Shown here piece after piece: positions 54,841-64,000 of a stretch of 64,000 nt of DNA (position 1 is the stretch's first letter; each line of letters begins with the position of its first letter). Source of the DNA: Vagococcus entomophilus (lineage in GTDB: Bacteria > Bacillota > Bacilli > Lactobacillales > Vagococcaceae); contig NZ_NGJZ01000001.1 in assembly GCF_003987595.1 (NCBI RefSeq), forward strand, positions 806,001-870,000. Direction: 5' to 3'. The notes under the pieces were generated by a model. It was not told where the DNA came from. It made no database searches and worked only from the letters and a program-made list of their open reading frames with translations. Position numbers and translations under genes: made by a program.

Positions 54841-57483
54841 TTATTTTAAGCTTAACCATTTTTCTACTTCTTGTAACGCTTCTTGAAGACCTGCTGGGTT
54901 TTTCCCACCTGCTTGCGCCATGTCTGGACGACCACCGCCCCCACCATTTATCTTCGGTGCAATGACTTTGATTAACTCTCCAGCTTTTAAGCCTTTTTTA
55001 TTGGCTGTTTGATTCATCGCGACTAACAAGTTCGCTTTATCCTCTTGCGCCGTTCCAAGTACCAAAACATCAGATACTTGTTTTTGTTTCCATTGATCCG
55101 CAAGTTGACGTAATTGATTCATATCTTTTACATTGATTGTTTGTGCAATATAGCGAATTCCTTGAACTTCTTTTACTTCTTTAAAGATATCGCCCGCTTG
55201 TTGACTAGCCATTTTTGCCGCCAAACTTTCCGCTTCTTTTTGTGTTTCTTTTAATTGTTGTTGCAATTGCTCAACTTTGCTAAATACTTCTTTTGTTTGA
55301 GGCGATTTTACTAGTTGTGCAATTTGTTTTAAGCGGTTTTCTTCTTCATGTAACAATTCGTAGGCTTCTCTACTCGTTACAGCTTCGATCCGTCTAACAC
55401 CCGCACCAACACCAGATTCTGAAACAATCTTGAAGATGCCAATATCGGAGGTGTTGCTCACATGAACCCCACCACATAACTCGATCGAATAATCAGAAAC
55501 TTTCACAACCCGGACATCTTTTCCGTATTTTTCACCAAATAAGGCCATTGCGCCCATTGATTTTGCCGTTTCGATATCTGTTTCCACTGTTTCTACTTGG
55601 ATAGCATTCCAAATGACTTCATTCACTGCTTTTTCCATTTGAGTTAATTCTTCACTTGTAATTTGACCGAAGTGAGTAAAGTCAAAACGGAGATAAGTTG
55701 GGGCTACTAATGAACCCGCTTGATTTGCATGATCACCCAAGACATCTTTTAATGCTCGATGCAATAAATGCGTTGCTGTATGGTTTTTAATAATTTTATT
55801 TCTTCTCGCTGCATCCACTTGTAGCACATAATTTTGACCTTCTTCTAGCGGTTTTAAAACTTCGACTTGATGAAGAGGTTGGCCATTTGGTGCTTTTTGT
55901 ACGTCCACAATATTGGCTACTCTTTCCCCATTTTGGCCTAACAGTACTCCTGTATCTGCCACTTGTCCTCCCATTTCAGCATAGAAAGGCGTTTTTGAAA
56001 AAATAAGTTGCGCCTCGCCAGCACTCGTAGAAAGAACGCGTTTTTCATTTGCCACAATCGCCAAAAGCGTGCCTTGATCTTGCGTATGATCGTATCCGGT
56101 AAATAAACTTTCTTCTTTAATCTCTGTAAGTAAACCAGATTGAACAGACATGGAGGCAGTTTTAGACCGAGCAGAGCGAGCACGATTTCTTTGCGCTTCC
56201 ATCTCTACTTCAAACCCTTTATGATCAACATTGAATCCAGCATCTTCTGCTACTTCTTCTGTCAGTTCGACTGGAAACCCAAATGTGTCATATAGTTTAA
56301 AAATATCCTTCCCCGCTACCGTTTTATCCCCTTTTTTCTTGATAGAATCCATCAGTTCTTCCAGTAATTGCAACCCTTCGTTGATTGTTTCGTGGAATCT
56401 TTCTTCTTCTGTACGAATAACTTTCTCAATAAACGCTTGTTGTTTTAAAATTTCAGGGTAATAACTATTCATGATTTTGCCTACAACTGGAACGAGCTTG
56501 TACATAAACGCTTCATGAATCCCTAATTTTTTACCATGCATAACGGCACGACGGAGCAAACGACGGAGTACATAGCCTCGTCCTTCATTAGATGGAAGTG
56601 CACCATCTCCAATTGCAAATGCTACCGCACGAATATGGTCGGCAATCACTTTGAATGAAATGTTTTCCGCAGGATTCTCGCCATACTTTTTCCCATTTGT
56701 CATTTTTTCAGTTGCATGAATAATTGGTAAAAATAAATCTGTTTCAAAGTTAGTTGGGGCATCTTGGATGATTGAGACCATTCTTTCAAGTCCCATGCCC
56801 GTATCAATATTTTTATTTGGTAATGGTTCATAGGTATTGTCAGGTTTGTGATTGAATTCTGAGAATACTAGATTCCAAATTTCAAGGTAGCGTTCATTTT
56901 CTCCTCCAGGATAGTTTTCTGGATCATCTTGTGCCACATCATTATAGCTTTCACCACGGTCATAGAAAATTTCTGAGTCAGGTCCACAAGGTCCTGCTCC
57001 AATATCCCAAAAATTGTCTTCAATTTCAATGATATGATCTAAAGAAAGTCCCACTTCTTCATGCCAGATACGTTTAGTCTCTGTATCTTCAGGATAAACG
57101 GTCACATACAATTTTTTAGGATCAAAGCCAATCCACTTTTTATCGGTTAAAAATTCCCATGCCCAATGAATGGCTTCATTTTTAAAATAATCTCCGATTG
57201 AAAAGTTTCCTAACATTTCAAACATTGTATGGTGTCGCGCTGTTTTTCCAACATTTTCAATGTCATTTGTACGAATACTTTTTTGAGCATTTGTCATTCT
57301 TGGATTTTGAGGCACGACTGACCCATCAAAATATTTTTTCATGGTAGCTACACCGGAATTAATCCAAAGTAGTGTTGGATCTTCTACAGGAACAAGCGAT
57401 GCACTTGGCTCAACACTATGTCCTTTTGATTGAAAGAAGTCTAGATACATTTGACGAACTTCTTGACTTGATAGTTGTTTCAT
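54841..57483 (-). CDS. alaS: Alanyl-tRNA synthetase
   Basis: This 880-residue class II synthetase charges tRNA-Ala. It has the aminoacylation core ([28 protein letters not shown]), the editing domain with the zinc histidines HTATHLLH near residue 570 and CGGVHV, and the C-terminal glycine-rich end [14 protein letters not shown]. The ATG at 57483 is chosen over one 17 codons upstream, which lies in the T-box terminator region. It is controlled by the T-box leader in front. Confidence 0.96.
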   Translation of the reverse strand: MKQLSSQEVRQMYLDFFQSKGHSVEPSASLVPVEDPTLLWINSGVATMKKYFDGSVVPQNPRMTNAQKSIRTNDIENVGKTARHHTMFEMLGNFSIGDYFKNEAIHWAWEFLTDKKWIGFDPKKLYVTVYPEDTETKRIWHEEVGLSLDHIIEIEDNFWDIGAGPCGPDSEIFYDRGESYNDVAQDDPENYPGGENERYLEIWNLVFSEFNHKPDNTYEPLPNKNIDTGMGLERMVSIIQDAPTNFETDLFLPIIHATEKMTNGKKYGENPAENISFKVIADHIRAVAFAIGDGALPSNEGRGYVLRRLLRRAVMHGKKLGIHEAFMYKLVPVVGKIMNSYYPEILKQQAFIEKVIRTEEERFHETINEGLQLLEELMDSIKKKGDKTVAGKDIFKLYDTFGFPVELTEEVAEDAGFNVDHKGFEVEMEAQRNRARSARSKTASMSVQSGLLTEIKEESLFTGYDHTQDQGTLLAIVANEKRVLSTSAGEAQLIFSKTPFYAEMGGQVADTGVLLGQNGERVANIVDVQKAPNGQPLHQVEVLKPLEEGQNYVLQVDAARRNKIIKNHTATHLLHRALKDVLGDHANQAGSLVAPTYLRFDFTHFGQITSEELTQMEKAVNEVIWNAIQVETVETDIETAKSMGAMALFGEKYGKDVRVVKVSDYSIELCGGVHVSNTSDIGIFKIVSESGVGAGVRRIEAVTSREAYELLHEEENRLKQIAQLVKSPQTKEVFSKVEQLQQQLKETQKEAESLAAKMASQQAGDIFKEVKEVQGIRYIAQTINVKDMNQLRQLADQWKQKQVSDVLVLGTAQEDKANLLVAMNQTANKKGLKAGELIKVIAPKINGGGGGRPDMAQAGGKNPAGLQEALQEVEKWLSLK

Positions 57484-57518
57484 TTTTCTAATTTCTCCTT
57501 TTTTGTAAAAAATAAAAA

Positions 57519-57737
57519 CACCCTTGCAACACAAGGACGATTACACGCGGTACCACCTTGATTGCAATGATGTTTGACTGTCATTACCTCTCAAACTCCA
57601 TAACGCTGAGTTGCGCGCTTTTTTAGCGAGTAATCTGTAAGGTAGCATTTAATCGGTAATTTGTCTTTTCTTTCAGCCTAAGGAAAAGATTTCTGGAACA
57701 AATCATACACCATTAAACATATCCTTCATCATCTCAA
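57519..57737 (-). promoter_or_regulatory. Ala T-box riboswitch before alaS
   Basis: The T-box lies at 57546-57558 on the minus strand (AGGTGGTACCGCG), followed by a terminator hairpin CCTTG/CAAGG at 57519-57537 and a T-rich tract. A GCT specifier candidate (complement of 57644-57646) in AAATGCTACC fits tRNA-Ala. The leader begins near 57730. Confidence 0.9.
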
Positions 57738-57766
57738 AGTATAGAGAACACAGACAAAATTGTCAA
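57738..57766 (-). promoter_or_regulatory. Promoter of alaS
   Basis: On the minus strand a perfect TTGACA (57761-57766) and TATACT (57738-57743) are 17 bases apart, directly before the T-box leader. Confidence 0.87.
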
Positions 57767-57843
57767 CAAATTTTGCTAGTTATACGCACTTTACTCGCTG
57801 GCTCTTGCTTCTTTAGCTAAATGGAGTAGCCTATTATTTTTAA

Positions 57844-58782
57844 TTACATGTATTTGCTCAAAAATTTAGCCACTATTTCTTTATATTTAGTAGGATTGAT
57901 TTTATAACTTTGAGCATGTTTTGCTCCTTTGACAATTTCCAGCTCTTTTGGTCCTTTAGTAGCATTATATACAGAATATACCATCTTCGTTGGGACAAAA
58001 TCATCTTGGTCTCCGTGGATAAATAACGTTGGCCGTTCATTTTTTTTCATTTGTTTGATTGCACTTGATTCATAAAAGCCATAATTGGCTCTTAAAGAAG
58101 ACTCGATTGAAGCAAGTGGCACAAGTGGATATTCTGGTAGATGGAACATTTCTGATAGTTGGTAGACTAGCTCATTTTTAACTGAATCATAGCCACAATC
58201 TTCAATAACTACTTTCACATTATCCGGTAATTTCTCACCAGCTGTCATCATTACTGTCGCCCCGCCCATACTAATCCCATACAGAGCAATTTCAACATTA
58301 CCATCGTATTTTTTGACCATTTTATTAATCCAATCGACGTAATCAAGTCGATCTAACCAGCCAAATCCAATGAACTCTCCTTCGCTCTTCCCATGTGCAC
58401 GTGCGTCTGGAAGAAGAAGGTCATAGCCTAAGTTATAAAACATTTCAGCATACTGTTTCATATCCTTGGATGAGCTGCCGTATCCATGGGCAATAACGGC
58501 CAACTTTTTCGTTTTTGATGCTTGAGTTTGGTTGAAATAAGTTGCACTTAATTTTAGATTATCTCTTGATTTCATTGACAATGTTTCAGGTGAATTTTTT
58601 GAAAATCCCCAGCCTTTGAAGACATTTTCAGTACTACCAGAAGCACTCGCTCCACTTAAAAAATCTTTTTCACCAGAACGAACTGCGTAATTAAATAAAT
58701 AATTTGTGCCCCATCCTAGCCCAGTTAAAGAAACTGCAGCAAATGTCGCTAAAGCAATCGATATTTTTTTTCTTTTTTTCAC
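57844..58782 (-). CDS. Alpha/beta hydrolase, membrane-anchored
   Basis: This 312-residue protein has an N-terminal membrane anchor (about 8-30) followed by an alpha/beta hydrolase domain facing outside. The nucleophile serine lies in YGISMGGA (about residue 172), the acid in HGDQDDFVP and the histidine in KGAKHAQSY. VIAHGYGSSSKD is the oxyanion region. It resembles YqkD-type hydrolases of Bacillus; the substrate is unknown. Confidence 0.85.
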   Translation of the reverse strand: MKKRKKISIALATFAAVSLTGLGWGTNYLFNYAVRSGEKDFLSGASASGSTENVFKGWGFSKNSPETLSMKSRDNLKLSATYFNQTQASKTKKLAVIAHGYGSSSKDMKQYAEMFYNLGYDLLLPDARAHGKSEGEFIGFGWLDRLDYVDWINKMVKKYDGNVEIALYGISMGGATVMMTAGEKLPDNVKVVIEDCGYDSVKNELVYQLSEMFHLPEYPLVPLASIESSLRANYGFYESSAIKQMKKNERPTLFIHGDQDDFVPTKMVYSVYNATKGPKELEIVKGAKHAQSYKINPTKYKEIVAKFLSKYM

Positions 58783-58871
58783 TAATAATTTCTCCTTATC
58801 TCCTCTGTCTAACTATTACTTTTGTATTTTAACACATTCAAAAACTTTCTGACTCAAAAATTAAAAACAAA

Positions 58872-58914
58872 AGAGACTGGGGAATCTGACTTTAACCGTC
58901 AGACCTCAGCCTCC
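58872..58914. terminator. Terminator between cshB and the alpha/beta hydrolase
   Basis: GAGACTGGGGAATCTGAC and an imperfect complement form a GC-rich hairpin between the stop of the helicase and the start of the hydrolase. It should end the helicase transcript on the minus strand. Confidence 0.7.
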
Positions 58915-58937
58915 TTAATAAAATAACTAAACACTCA

Positions 58938-60284
58938 TTAATTATGAGATTGTTTTTTTGACTTCTTAATCGCACGAGCCTGTGAACGACGCTCCACTTT
59001 TTTCTTCTGACGTGCATCATCAGCAATCGCCCGATTAATTTTTTTCTTATAGCCAGGCTTGATTTTTTTCTTTTTCTTTTTGACTAATCCTATCATGGTC
59101 GGATCTAATTCTACTTGTGACTTTTCACGTTTTTTCCGACGATTTCGGTCATAGGTTTCTACAATTTCACCATTTTTTAAGTCTTTTGGTTGAAAATGAA
59201 TACCTAATTTTTCGATTTCAGCAATTTCAGCTTCTTGGCCTGGTTCGTAAAGTGTGATAGCTGTTCCAGTTAGACCGTTTCTTCCAGTCCTCCCAACACG
59301 GTGAATGAAAAAGGTCAAATCATTAGGAATCTCTGCATTGATGACATGAGAAACCCCTTCAATATCAATCCCTCTCGCTGCCAAGTCAGTTGCGACTACG
59401 TACTGGTAATCTAAATTTTGAACTTGTTTCATAATGCGCTTTCGCTCACGTGGCTGGATATCCCCATGGACTTTAGCTGCTTTTAGACCTTGTGATTGTA
59501 AAAATTTATGAATTTCATCAACCCGTTGCTTGGTATTGGCAAAAACAATAGCTAAATACGGGTGACCAACCGTCAACAACTGATAGATCAACTGATTTTT
59601 ATCTTTGCTTTTTGTCGAAATTAACCAATTTTCTATTTCACTAGAAATCACATTTTCCGCTTTAATGTGCTCAATCACAGGATTTTCTACATATTTTTTC
59701 AAAAATGGCTTGAGCTTTTCAGGAATCGTTGCTGAAAATACTAACATTTGCAAATGATCTGGCAACTGCGCGGCAATTTGATCAACTTCGCTAAGAAAAC
59801 CAAGGTCCAATGTCATATCTGCTTCATCCACCACAAACTTTGTAGCAGTATGGACTTTTAGCGCCTGTTCTGTCATCATGTCTGCAATACGTCCAGGTGT
59901 TCCGATGACCACATGAGGCTGCTGATGCTTCAGCTTGCTCATTTGTCTTTGTTTGTCCGTGCCACCAACAATATTCGCTACTCGAATTTTTTTTGGTGCA
60001 TGTTCTGCTAGTTGCAAAGCAGCTTGATAGATTTGTTCAGCTAGCTCTCGACTCGGTGCAGTAACAATGACTTGAACCTCTTCTTTTTCTGGATCTATGC
60101 CATCAAACAATGGAAGTAAAAATGTGTGTGTTTTTCCTGAACCTGTTTGAGATTGTCCGATTACGTTACGACCTGACTGAATCACAGGAATTAATTTTTT
60201 TTGTACCTCTGTTGGTGTCTCAAAATGAATCTCTGCTAAAGCTTCATTTAGATAGGGTTGTAGTTGAAATGATTTAAATGTCAT
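58938..60284 (-). CDS. cshB: DEAD-box RNA helicase, CshB type
   Basis: This 448-residue helicase has a Q-motif, motif I GQSQTGSGKTH, motif II VVDEADM, motif III VFSATIPE and motif VI HRVGRTGR. A lysine/arginine-rich C-terminal tail (about 70 residues) follows, as in CshB of Bacillus, which acts in ribosome assembly and at low temperature. I start at the ATG at 60284; the preceding nine codons lack support. The specific name rests on the tail and length. Confidence 0.88.
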   Translation of the reverse strand: MTFKSFQLQPYLNEALAEIHFETPTEVQKKLIPVIQSGRNVIGQSQTGSGKTHTFLLPLFDGIDPEKEEVQVIVTAPSRELAEQIYQAALQLAEHAPKKIRVANIVGGTDKQRQMSKLKHQQPHVVIGTPGRIADMMTEQALKVHTATKFVVDEADMTLDLGFLSEVDQIAAQLPDHLQMLVFSATIPEKLKPFLKKYVENPVIEHIKAENVISSEIENWLISTKSKDKNQLIYQLLTVGHPYLAIVFANTKQRVDEIHKFLQSQGLKAAKVHGDIQPRERKRIMKQVQNLDYQYVVATDLAARGIDIEGVSHVINAEIPNDLTFFIHRVGRTGRNGLTGTAITLYEPGQEAEIAEIEKLGIHFQPKDLKNGEIVETYDRNRRKKREKSQVELDPTMIGLVKKKKKKIKPGYKKKINRAIADDARQKKKVERRSQARAIKKSKKQSHN

Positions 60285-60353
60285 TTTTGGCACCTCTTTT
60301 CTTTGTATCAATAATCCTTTAGCATTATAGCATAAAAGCCGTAAATTACCTAT

Positions 60354-61304
60354 CTAAAAAACAAAATGCAATAATATTGGAATAATAAATAAATAAAGTA
60401 ATACCGAATAAGTCAAACTAGTGGTTGAAAATTCCGTATCTGCTTTGTAGCTTCTAGTTAGTATTGGAACAGAATTTTGAACTGGCATGGCAGATTGAAT
60501 AATAAATACTTTCAACATCATTGGAGGAATTGGGATGATATATGAAAGGCCCAAAACGACCAATGGTGAAATCAAGTATCGTCCTAAAAGCACACCAAAG
60601 GTATCTTTATTCATTTTCAGATTTGTAATTCCAGTAAAATAAACGATGGTTCCAATAAAGAGCATAGAAAGCGGCGTTGTTAAGTCGCCTAAATAACCTA
60701 AAAAGTCTTTTACAAAATGAGGAGTTGGGATACCGAGCAATAGCCAGAATAGTCCGACAATAAACCCTAATAAAGCGGGTGAAAAAATTTGCTTAATAGC
60801 TGTAAAAAAATTAAATTTGATTTGACTTTGTTTAATCCCAGGGGAGTCTGTTGCAATCAAATAAACACCAATTGTCCAAAAAAATGTCGTATTACAAATA
60901 TAATAAAGTAATACATAAGGTACTGCTACCTCTCCAAATATCGCAAGATTAATTGGAAGACCAATAAAAATAGTGTTGGATGCGGTAAACATTGTTTCAA
61001 AAGTTCCTTGTCTTGAACGCGGAACTTTCGTCAGCTTAGCATAAATAATACTAATGACAAATGTTACTAGTATAGAGGTGATTGGTAGTAACATACCTTT
61101 AAACAAATGAAGAAATTGATCTTTTGAAAACTTTTGAGTAATATTTAAAAACATACTCGCTGGTAGCGCAAAATTTAAAACCAATTTTGAAAAAGTATCG
61201 GCAATCATATTGTCAAACCATTTCTTCCAAGTTAATAAATATCCTAAAAACATTAAAGCAAAAATAACAAATATATTTAAATACGCAGTAAGCACTTTTT
61301 CCAC
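60354..61304 (-). CDS. AEC family transporter
   Basis: This 316-residue membrane protein has about ten hydrophobic segments in two halves and belongs to the auxin efflux carrier family. Elements are NFALPASMFLNI in segment 2, SNTIFIGLPINLAIFG, and in the second half LSMLFIGTIVYF and SAMPVQNSVPILTRSY. Bacterial members transport malate or other organic acids; the substrate is unknown. It uses a GTG start. Confidence 0.83.
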   Translation of the reverse strand: MEKVLTAYLNIFVIFALMFLGYLLTWKKWFDNMIADTFSKLVLNFALPASMFLNITQKFSKDQFLHLFKGMLLPITSILVTFVISIIYAKLTKVPRSRQGTFETMFTASNTIFIGLPINLAIFGEVAVPYVLLYYICNTTFFWTIGVYLIATDSPGIKQSQIKFNFFTAIKQIFSPALLGFIVGLFWLLLGIPTPHFVKDFLGYLGDLTTPLSMLFIGTIVYFTGITNLKMNKDTFGVLLGRYLISPLVVLGLSYIIPIPPMMLKVFIIQSAMPVQNSVPILTRSYKADTEFSTTSLTYSVLLYLFIIPILLHFVF

Positions 61305-61315
61305 CCTTATCTTCT

Positions 61316-61480
61316 TTAGTTTTCTAACCCGCTCATCTTGGCTGTTAGAATCTCTTTTTTTCTAATTCTTGATACATATGGATTTCCTCTTACAAAAATT
61401 CGTAACCGCAGATCTGTCCAAATACCCTGATTCAGAATTCCAATCTTTCTAGATATTAGAATTTCTTGAGGGTTTTTCAT
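61316..61480 (-). CDS. Possible 54-residue basic peptide before the AEC gene
   Basis: Reverse-strand translation from the ATG at 61480 gives 54 residues opening MKNPQEILIS and ending KMSGLEN. It is strongly basic and has no membrane segment. It ends 11 bases before the AEC start, so translational coupling is possible. There is no good ribosome binding site and no family match that I can make, so it may be chance. Confidence 0.35.
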   Translation of the reverse strand: MKNPQEILISRKIGILNQGIWTDLRLRIFVRGNPYVSRIRKKEILTAKMSGLEN

Positions 61481-61507
61481 CACATCTGCTCATCCATGCT
61501 AGGCATA

Positions 61508-61534
61508 CACTTGCCATTATCAGCATGGCAAGTG
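61508..61534. repeat. Perfect 9-base inverted repeat after alr
   Basis: CACTTGCCA (61508-61516) and its exact complement (61526-61534) flank a 9-base loop. No T tract follows on either strand, so it is a poor terminator. It could be a hairpin or a protein site. The rest of 61481-61670 shows nothing. Confidence 0.6.
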
Positions 61535-61670
61535 GCAGCCTCTTTTCCTGTATAAGCTTTATGTCAACAATATAGCCAGAGAAACCCCTTGATTTGTAGG
61601 ATATGAAAGTTTGCACCTAGCATCATTCGTGCGATTTTCTCGTTTTTTGGATGCACATAATCAAACGGCA

Positions 61671-62789
61671 TTATTTTATAACCCTTGGCACACGTTCTGT
61701 AATATTACAGACAATTTCATAATTAATCGTCCCAACATAGTCTGCAATATCTTGAACCGTGATCTCTTGGTGTTGATTTTTACCGATAACCGTGACTTTT
61801 GTCCCAGTAGGATATTCTTTAGGCAGTCTCAACATACATTGATCCATGCACACTCGACCAACGATTGGCGCTTTTTCTCCATCCACTAGCATATAAAAGC
61901 CAGACATATCTCGTCTAATCCCATCCGCATAACCGATTGGTACGGTTCCAATCCACTCATCCGTTTGTGTTTGATATTCACCCCCGTATCCGATTCGTTC
62001 TTTTGCTTGTACTTTTTTCACCTGAATCAATTCCGTTTCAAGAGACAGAGCTGGTTCAAGCTGATACGGAGAGTCCAACAATGTACCAGAAGGATTTAAC
62101 CCATATACTGACACACCAAAGCGGATCATATTGGATTGCCACGCTTCATGCCATAGTGCGGTTGCGGTATTGGCAGTATGAACATATCGGATATCTTGAG
62201 GAAGAATAGCTAGCGCCTTTAAGAAACGCTGCTGCTGTTTTAAAAAATAAGCCTCATCCGAACCATCTGCCGTGGCAAAGTGAGTGAACACTCCTTCTAA
62301 TTCAAAGACTTTCGATGTGATTACTAAGTCGCGAGCTTGTGTCAATTCCTTTTCTTCTCTAAAGCCAATCCGTCCCATGCCACTGTCAATTTTCAAATGA
62401 ACTTTGATTGGCTTTTGACAGTTTTCTTGCTTGTAAATTGTTTCTATTTCCTTCAACCACTCATACGTAGGTGCAGTGACTGAAAGATTGTACTCTGTCA
62501 GCAGTCGAACATACGATGGACTTATAGGTTCGAGAATTAAGATGGGGTCCTTAAAACCAGCCTCTCTCAACTCAAGCGCTTCATCTAAGATTGCAACACA
62601 AAATCCTGTTGCACCACAGTCTTTCGCTATTTTCGAAACAGTAACAGCCCCATGTCCATAGCCATCGGCTTTAACGACAGCAAATAGTTCTGCTCGACCC
62701 TCTAATTGTTTTATTTCCTCCGAAATATTGTGTGCAATTGCTTTTTGATTCACACAAGCAATCGTTGGTCTATGCTTTCCAATTACCAT
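61671..62789 (-). CDS. alr: Alanine racemase
   Basis: This 372-residue PLP enzyme makes D-alanine for the cell wall. The PLP lysine lies in VVKADGYGHGA near residue 39, the catalytic tyrosine in RIGYGGEYQT near residue 265, and GRVCMDQCMLRLP follows. I start at the ATG at 62789 with GGAGG 8 bases upstream; an ATG five codons earlier overlaps that site. Confidence 0.95.
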   Translation of the reverse strand: MVIGKHRPTIACVNQKAIAHNISEEIKQLEGRAELFAVVKADGYGHGAVTVSKIAKDCGATGFCVAILDEALELREAGFKDPILILEPISPSYVRLLTEYNLSVTAPTYEWLKEIETIYKQENCQKPIKVHLKIDSGMGRIGFREEKELTQARDLVITSKVFELEGVFTHFATADGSDEAYFLKQQQRFLKALAILPQDIRYVHTANTATALWHEAWQSNMIRFGVSVYGLNPSGTLLDSPYQLEPALSLETELIQVKKVQAKERIGYGGEYQTQTDEWIGTVPIGYADGIRRDMSGFYMLVDGEKAPIVGRVCMDQCMLRLPKEYPTGTKVTVIGKNQHQEITVQDIADYVGTINYEIVCNITERVPRVIK

Positions 62790-63002
62790 GATTGTTGCCT
62801 CCATTTCGCCATCATGCGATAATTCTTCATTTAATTGTATACTTTCAGGCTTTTAAAATCCACAAAATTAAAGACTTTTTTCGATTTTTATAACATTTTT
62901 TGCATTTTTTACTTTTGTATAGTAAGCATATTCTTTGAAAAAAAGATTTTTTTCTACTATCATTCATTAGAAAAAATTTTTATTTCCTTTAGGAGGAGAC
63001 TT

Positions 63003-63632
63003 ATGTACAAAAAAAATAATTTTGCTGAAATTTTGCATGGTAGAAAATCGATTAGGGCCTATCATCCAGATATTAAAATAACGCGTAGTGAAATGAAGGA
63101 ACTATTGCAAGATGTAACGACTGCACCTTCTTCAATTAATATGCAGCCATGGCGTTTTGTTGTGATAGATACCGAACAAGGAAAAGACACACTGCGTCCG
63201 CTTGTTCACTTCAATCAGAAGCAAAATGATACTTCTGCTGCCATGATTGCAATTTTAGGTGATTTGAATAACTTTGAAAATGCTGAAAAAATTTATTAAA
63301 CAGCCGTCGACAAAGGCTTGATGCCAAAAGAAGTCAAGGAAAAGCAACTCGCAACCTTCGCTCCTTTATACGAAGGGATGTCGCGTGAGAAGATGGAAGA
63401 AACTGTCTTAATCGATGGCGGACTTGCCGCCATGCAATTGATGCTTGTTGCTAGAGCTTATGGATACGACACAAATCCAATTGGCGGATTTGATCGAGAA
63501 CATTTGGTCGAGTCACTCGGTCTGGATCCCAAACGCTATCTACCTGTCATGATCGTCTCAATCGGAAAGGCAGCTGAAAGCGGGTATAAATCTGTTCGCC
63601 TCCCTGTTGAGGAAGTTACTTTTTGGCGATAA
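63003..63632 (+). pseudogene. Nitroreductase family gene interrupted by one in-frame stop
   Basis: The frame from the ATG at 63003 (after AGGAGGAG) encodes HGRKSIRAYHPDIKI and SSINMQPWRF, FMN-binding marks of the nitroreductase family. It stops at a TAA at 63297-63299 after residue 98. The same frame continues at once with TAVDKGLMPKEVK, GGLAAMQLMLVARAYGYDTNPIGGFD and ends at 63632, giving the full length of about 209 codons. A single base change (for example from GAA, CAA or AAA) explains it. It is either a recent pseudogene, or two fragments, or a sequencing error. Confidence 0.85.
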
Positions 63633-63650
63633 CCCTCTCATAATAGAAAA

Positions 63651-63693
63651 AGAGTGTGAAACAAAAGCAACTAGCACTTTTGTTTCACACTCT
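63651..63693. terminator. Bidirectional terminator between nitroreductase and atl
   Basis: A perfect 17-base stem (AGAGTGTGAAACAAAAG and complement) with a 9-base loop is flanked by A-rich and T-rich tracts. Its right arm touches the stop codon of the alkyltransferase-like gene. Confidence 0.92.
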
Positions 63694-64000
63694 AAATTTT
63701 TGAAAAGTTTTTATCATAACCCTTACCATCCCAAGAGGATACTTTCATATCAATCTTTTCATTTGCTTTAAAAATAACTTCTTCAGCCAATAATGTCTGC
63801 TTCCGTTCCTTTGCGCATTCTCCTACAATTTGACCATCCGCCCGCACAACTCGGTGCGCTGGAAGCCTATCTGGACAATGACGCATGGCACGACCAACCC
63901 TGCGGGCAGCATTTAACTGTCCTAATAACCAAGAAATCTGACTGTATGAGACTACTTTTCCATATGGGACTTGGCTTACTACACTGTATACTAATTCATC
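63692..64000 (-). CDS. Alkyltransferase-like (ATL) protein, partial
   Basis: This is the C-terminal part (102 residues) of an O6-alkylguanine-DNA alkyltransferase fold. VPYGKVVSYSQIS and the helix-turn-helix arginine-finger region NAARRVGRAM are present. The active-site PCHRV motif reads PAHRV, with Ala in place of the acceptor cysteine, so it cannot transfer alkyl groups. ATL proteins of this type bind alkylated guanine and hand it to nucleotide excision repair. The 5' end lies outside the window. Confidence 0.88.
   Translation of the reverse strand, partial: DELVYSVVSQVPYGKVVSYSQISWLLGQLNAARRVGRAMRHCPDRLPAHRVVRADGQIVGECAKERKQTLLAEEVIFKANEKIDMKVSSWDGKGYDKNFSKI

Noticed and set aside
1-64000. 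CRISPR array, rRNA genes, insertion sequences or prophage
   Set aside because: I saw no regular spaced repeats, no rRNA-like sequence, no transposase and no phage structural genes in any frame.

Overview
The window is one continuous stretch of low-GC Firmicutes chromosome. The gene set (DUF2969 protein, DnaB/DnaI primosome genes, T-box leaders, LPXTG and sortase proteins, ArlRS/LisRK-type two-component system, long G-poor terminators) points to the Lactobacillales. An Enterococcaceae-type organism (Enterococcus, Vagococcus or a relative) is most likely, but I cannot fix the genus from sequence alone. Most genes lie on the minus strand. There is no rRNA, CRISPR array, insertion sequence or prophage.

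Layout. 1-5.9 kb: tryptophan operon trpE-G-D-C-trpS-trpF, read leftwards. It is unusual in carrying the tryptophanyl-tRNA synthetase gene inside the operon and two Trp T-box riboswitches in tandem behind one promoter. 5.9-11 kb: a 1415-residue protein of the 2-hydroxyacyl-CoA dehydratase activase type, with a divergent TetR regulator. 11-17 kb: tRNA-Gln and tRNA-Tyr, a DUF2969 gene and a branched-chain amino acid ABC transporter (livKHMGF) with a CBS-ACT protein. 17-20.3 kb: GNAT, yidD and a small sortase module whose candidate substrate ends in an unusual sorting signal. 20.4-26 kb: ArlRS/LisRK-like two-component system, a flavodoxin-fold oxidoreductase, gnd, and a 660-base intergenic stretch holding a tRNA-like remnant, a palindrome and a 40-residue ORF. 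26-34 kb: rpmF, yceD, an ABC-2 exporter with an 11-G tract at a start site, an MFS pump, and nrdR-dnaB-dnaI.

34.2-42.75 kb is the most striking region. It is a self-contained nine-gene operon with its own promoter and terminator, sitting between coaE and nrdR in the normally compact polA-mutM-coaE-nrdR-dnaB-dnaI neighbourhood. In order of transcription it encodes a serine-recombinase-like protein that has lost its catalytic residues, a coiled-coil protein, a secreted glucosaminidase with LysM repeats, a second coiled-coil protein, a SipW-type (Ser/His) signal peptidase, a TasA/BsaA-like fibre protein, an LPKTG cell-wall protein and two more TasA/BsaA-like proteins. I read it as a cell-surface fibre or biofilm-matrix export system: SipW processes the fibre subunits, the LPKTG protein could anchor them, and the glucosaminidase could open the wall. 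The inactive recombinase may be the regulator.

42.8-64 kb is mainly housekeeping: coaE, mutM, polA, a Bax-inhibitor-1 family protein, a MaoC-like protein, murC, an unknown protein, argG-argH behind an ARG box, ferrochelatase, alaS with its T-box, an alpha/beta hydrolase, a DEAD-box helicase, an AEC transporter, alr, a nitroreductase gene broken by one in-frame stop, and an alkyltransferase-like gene cut by the window end.
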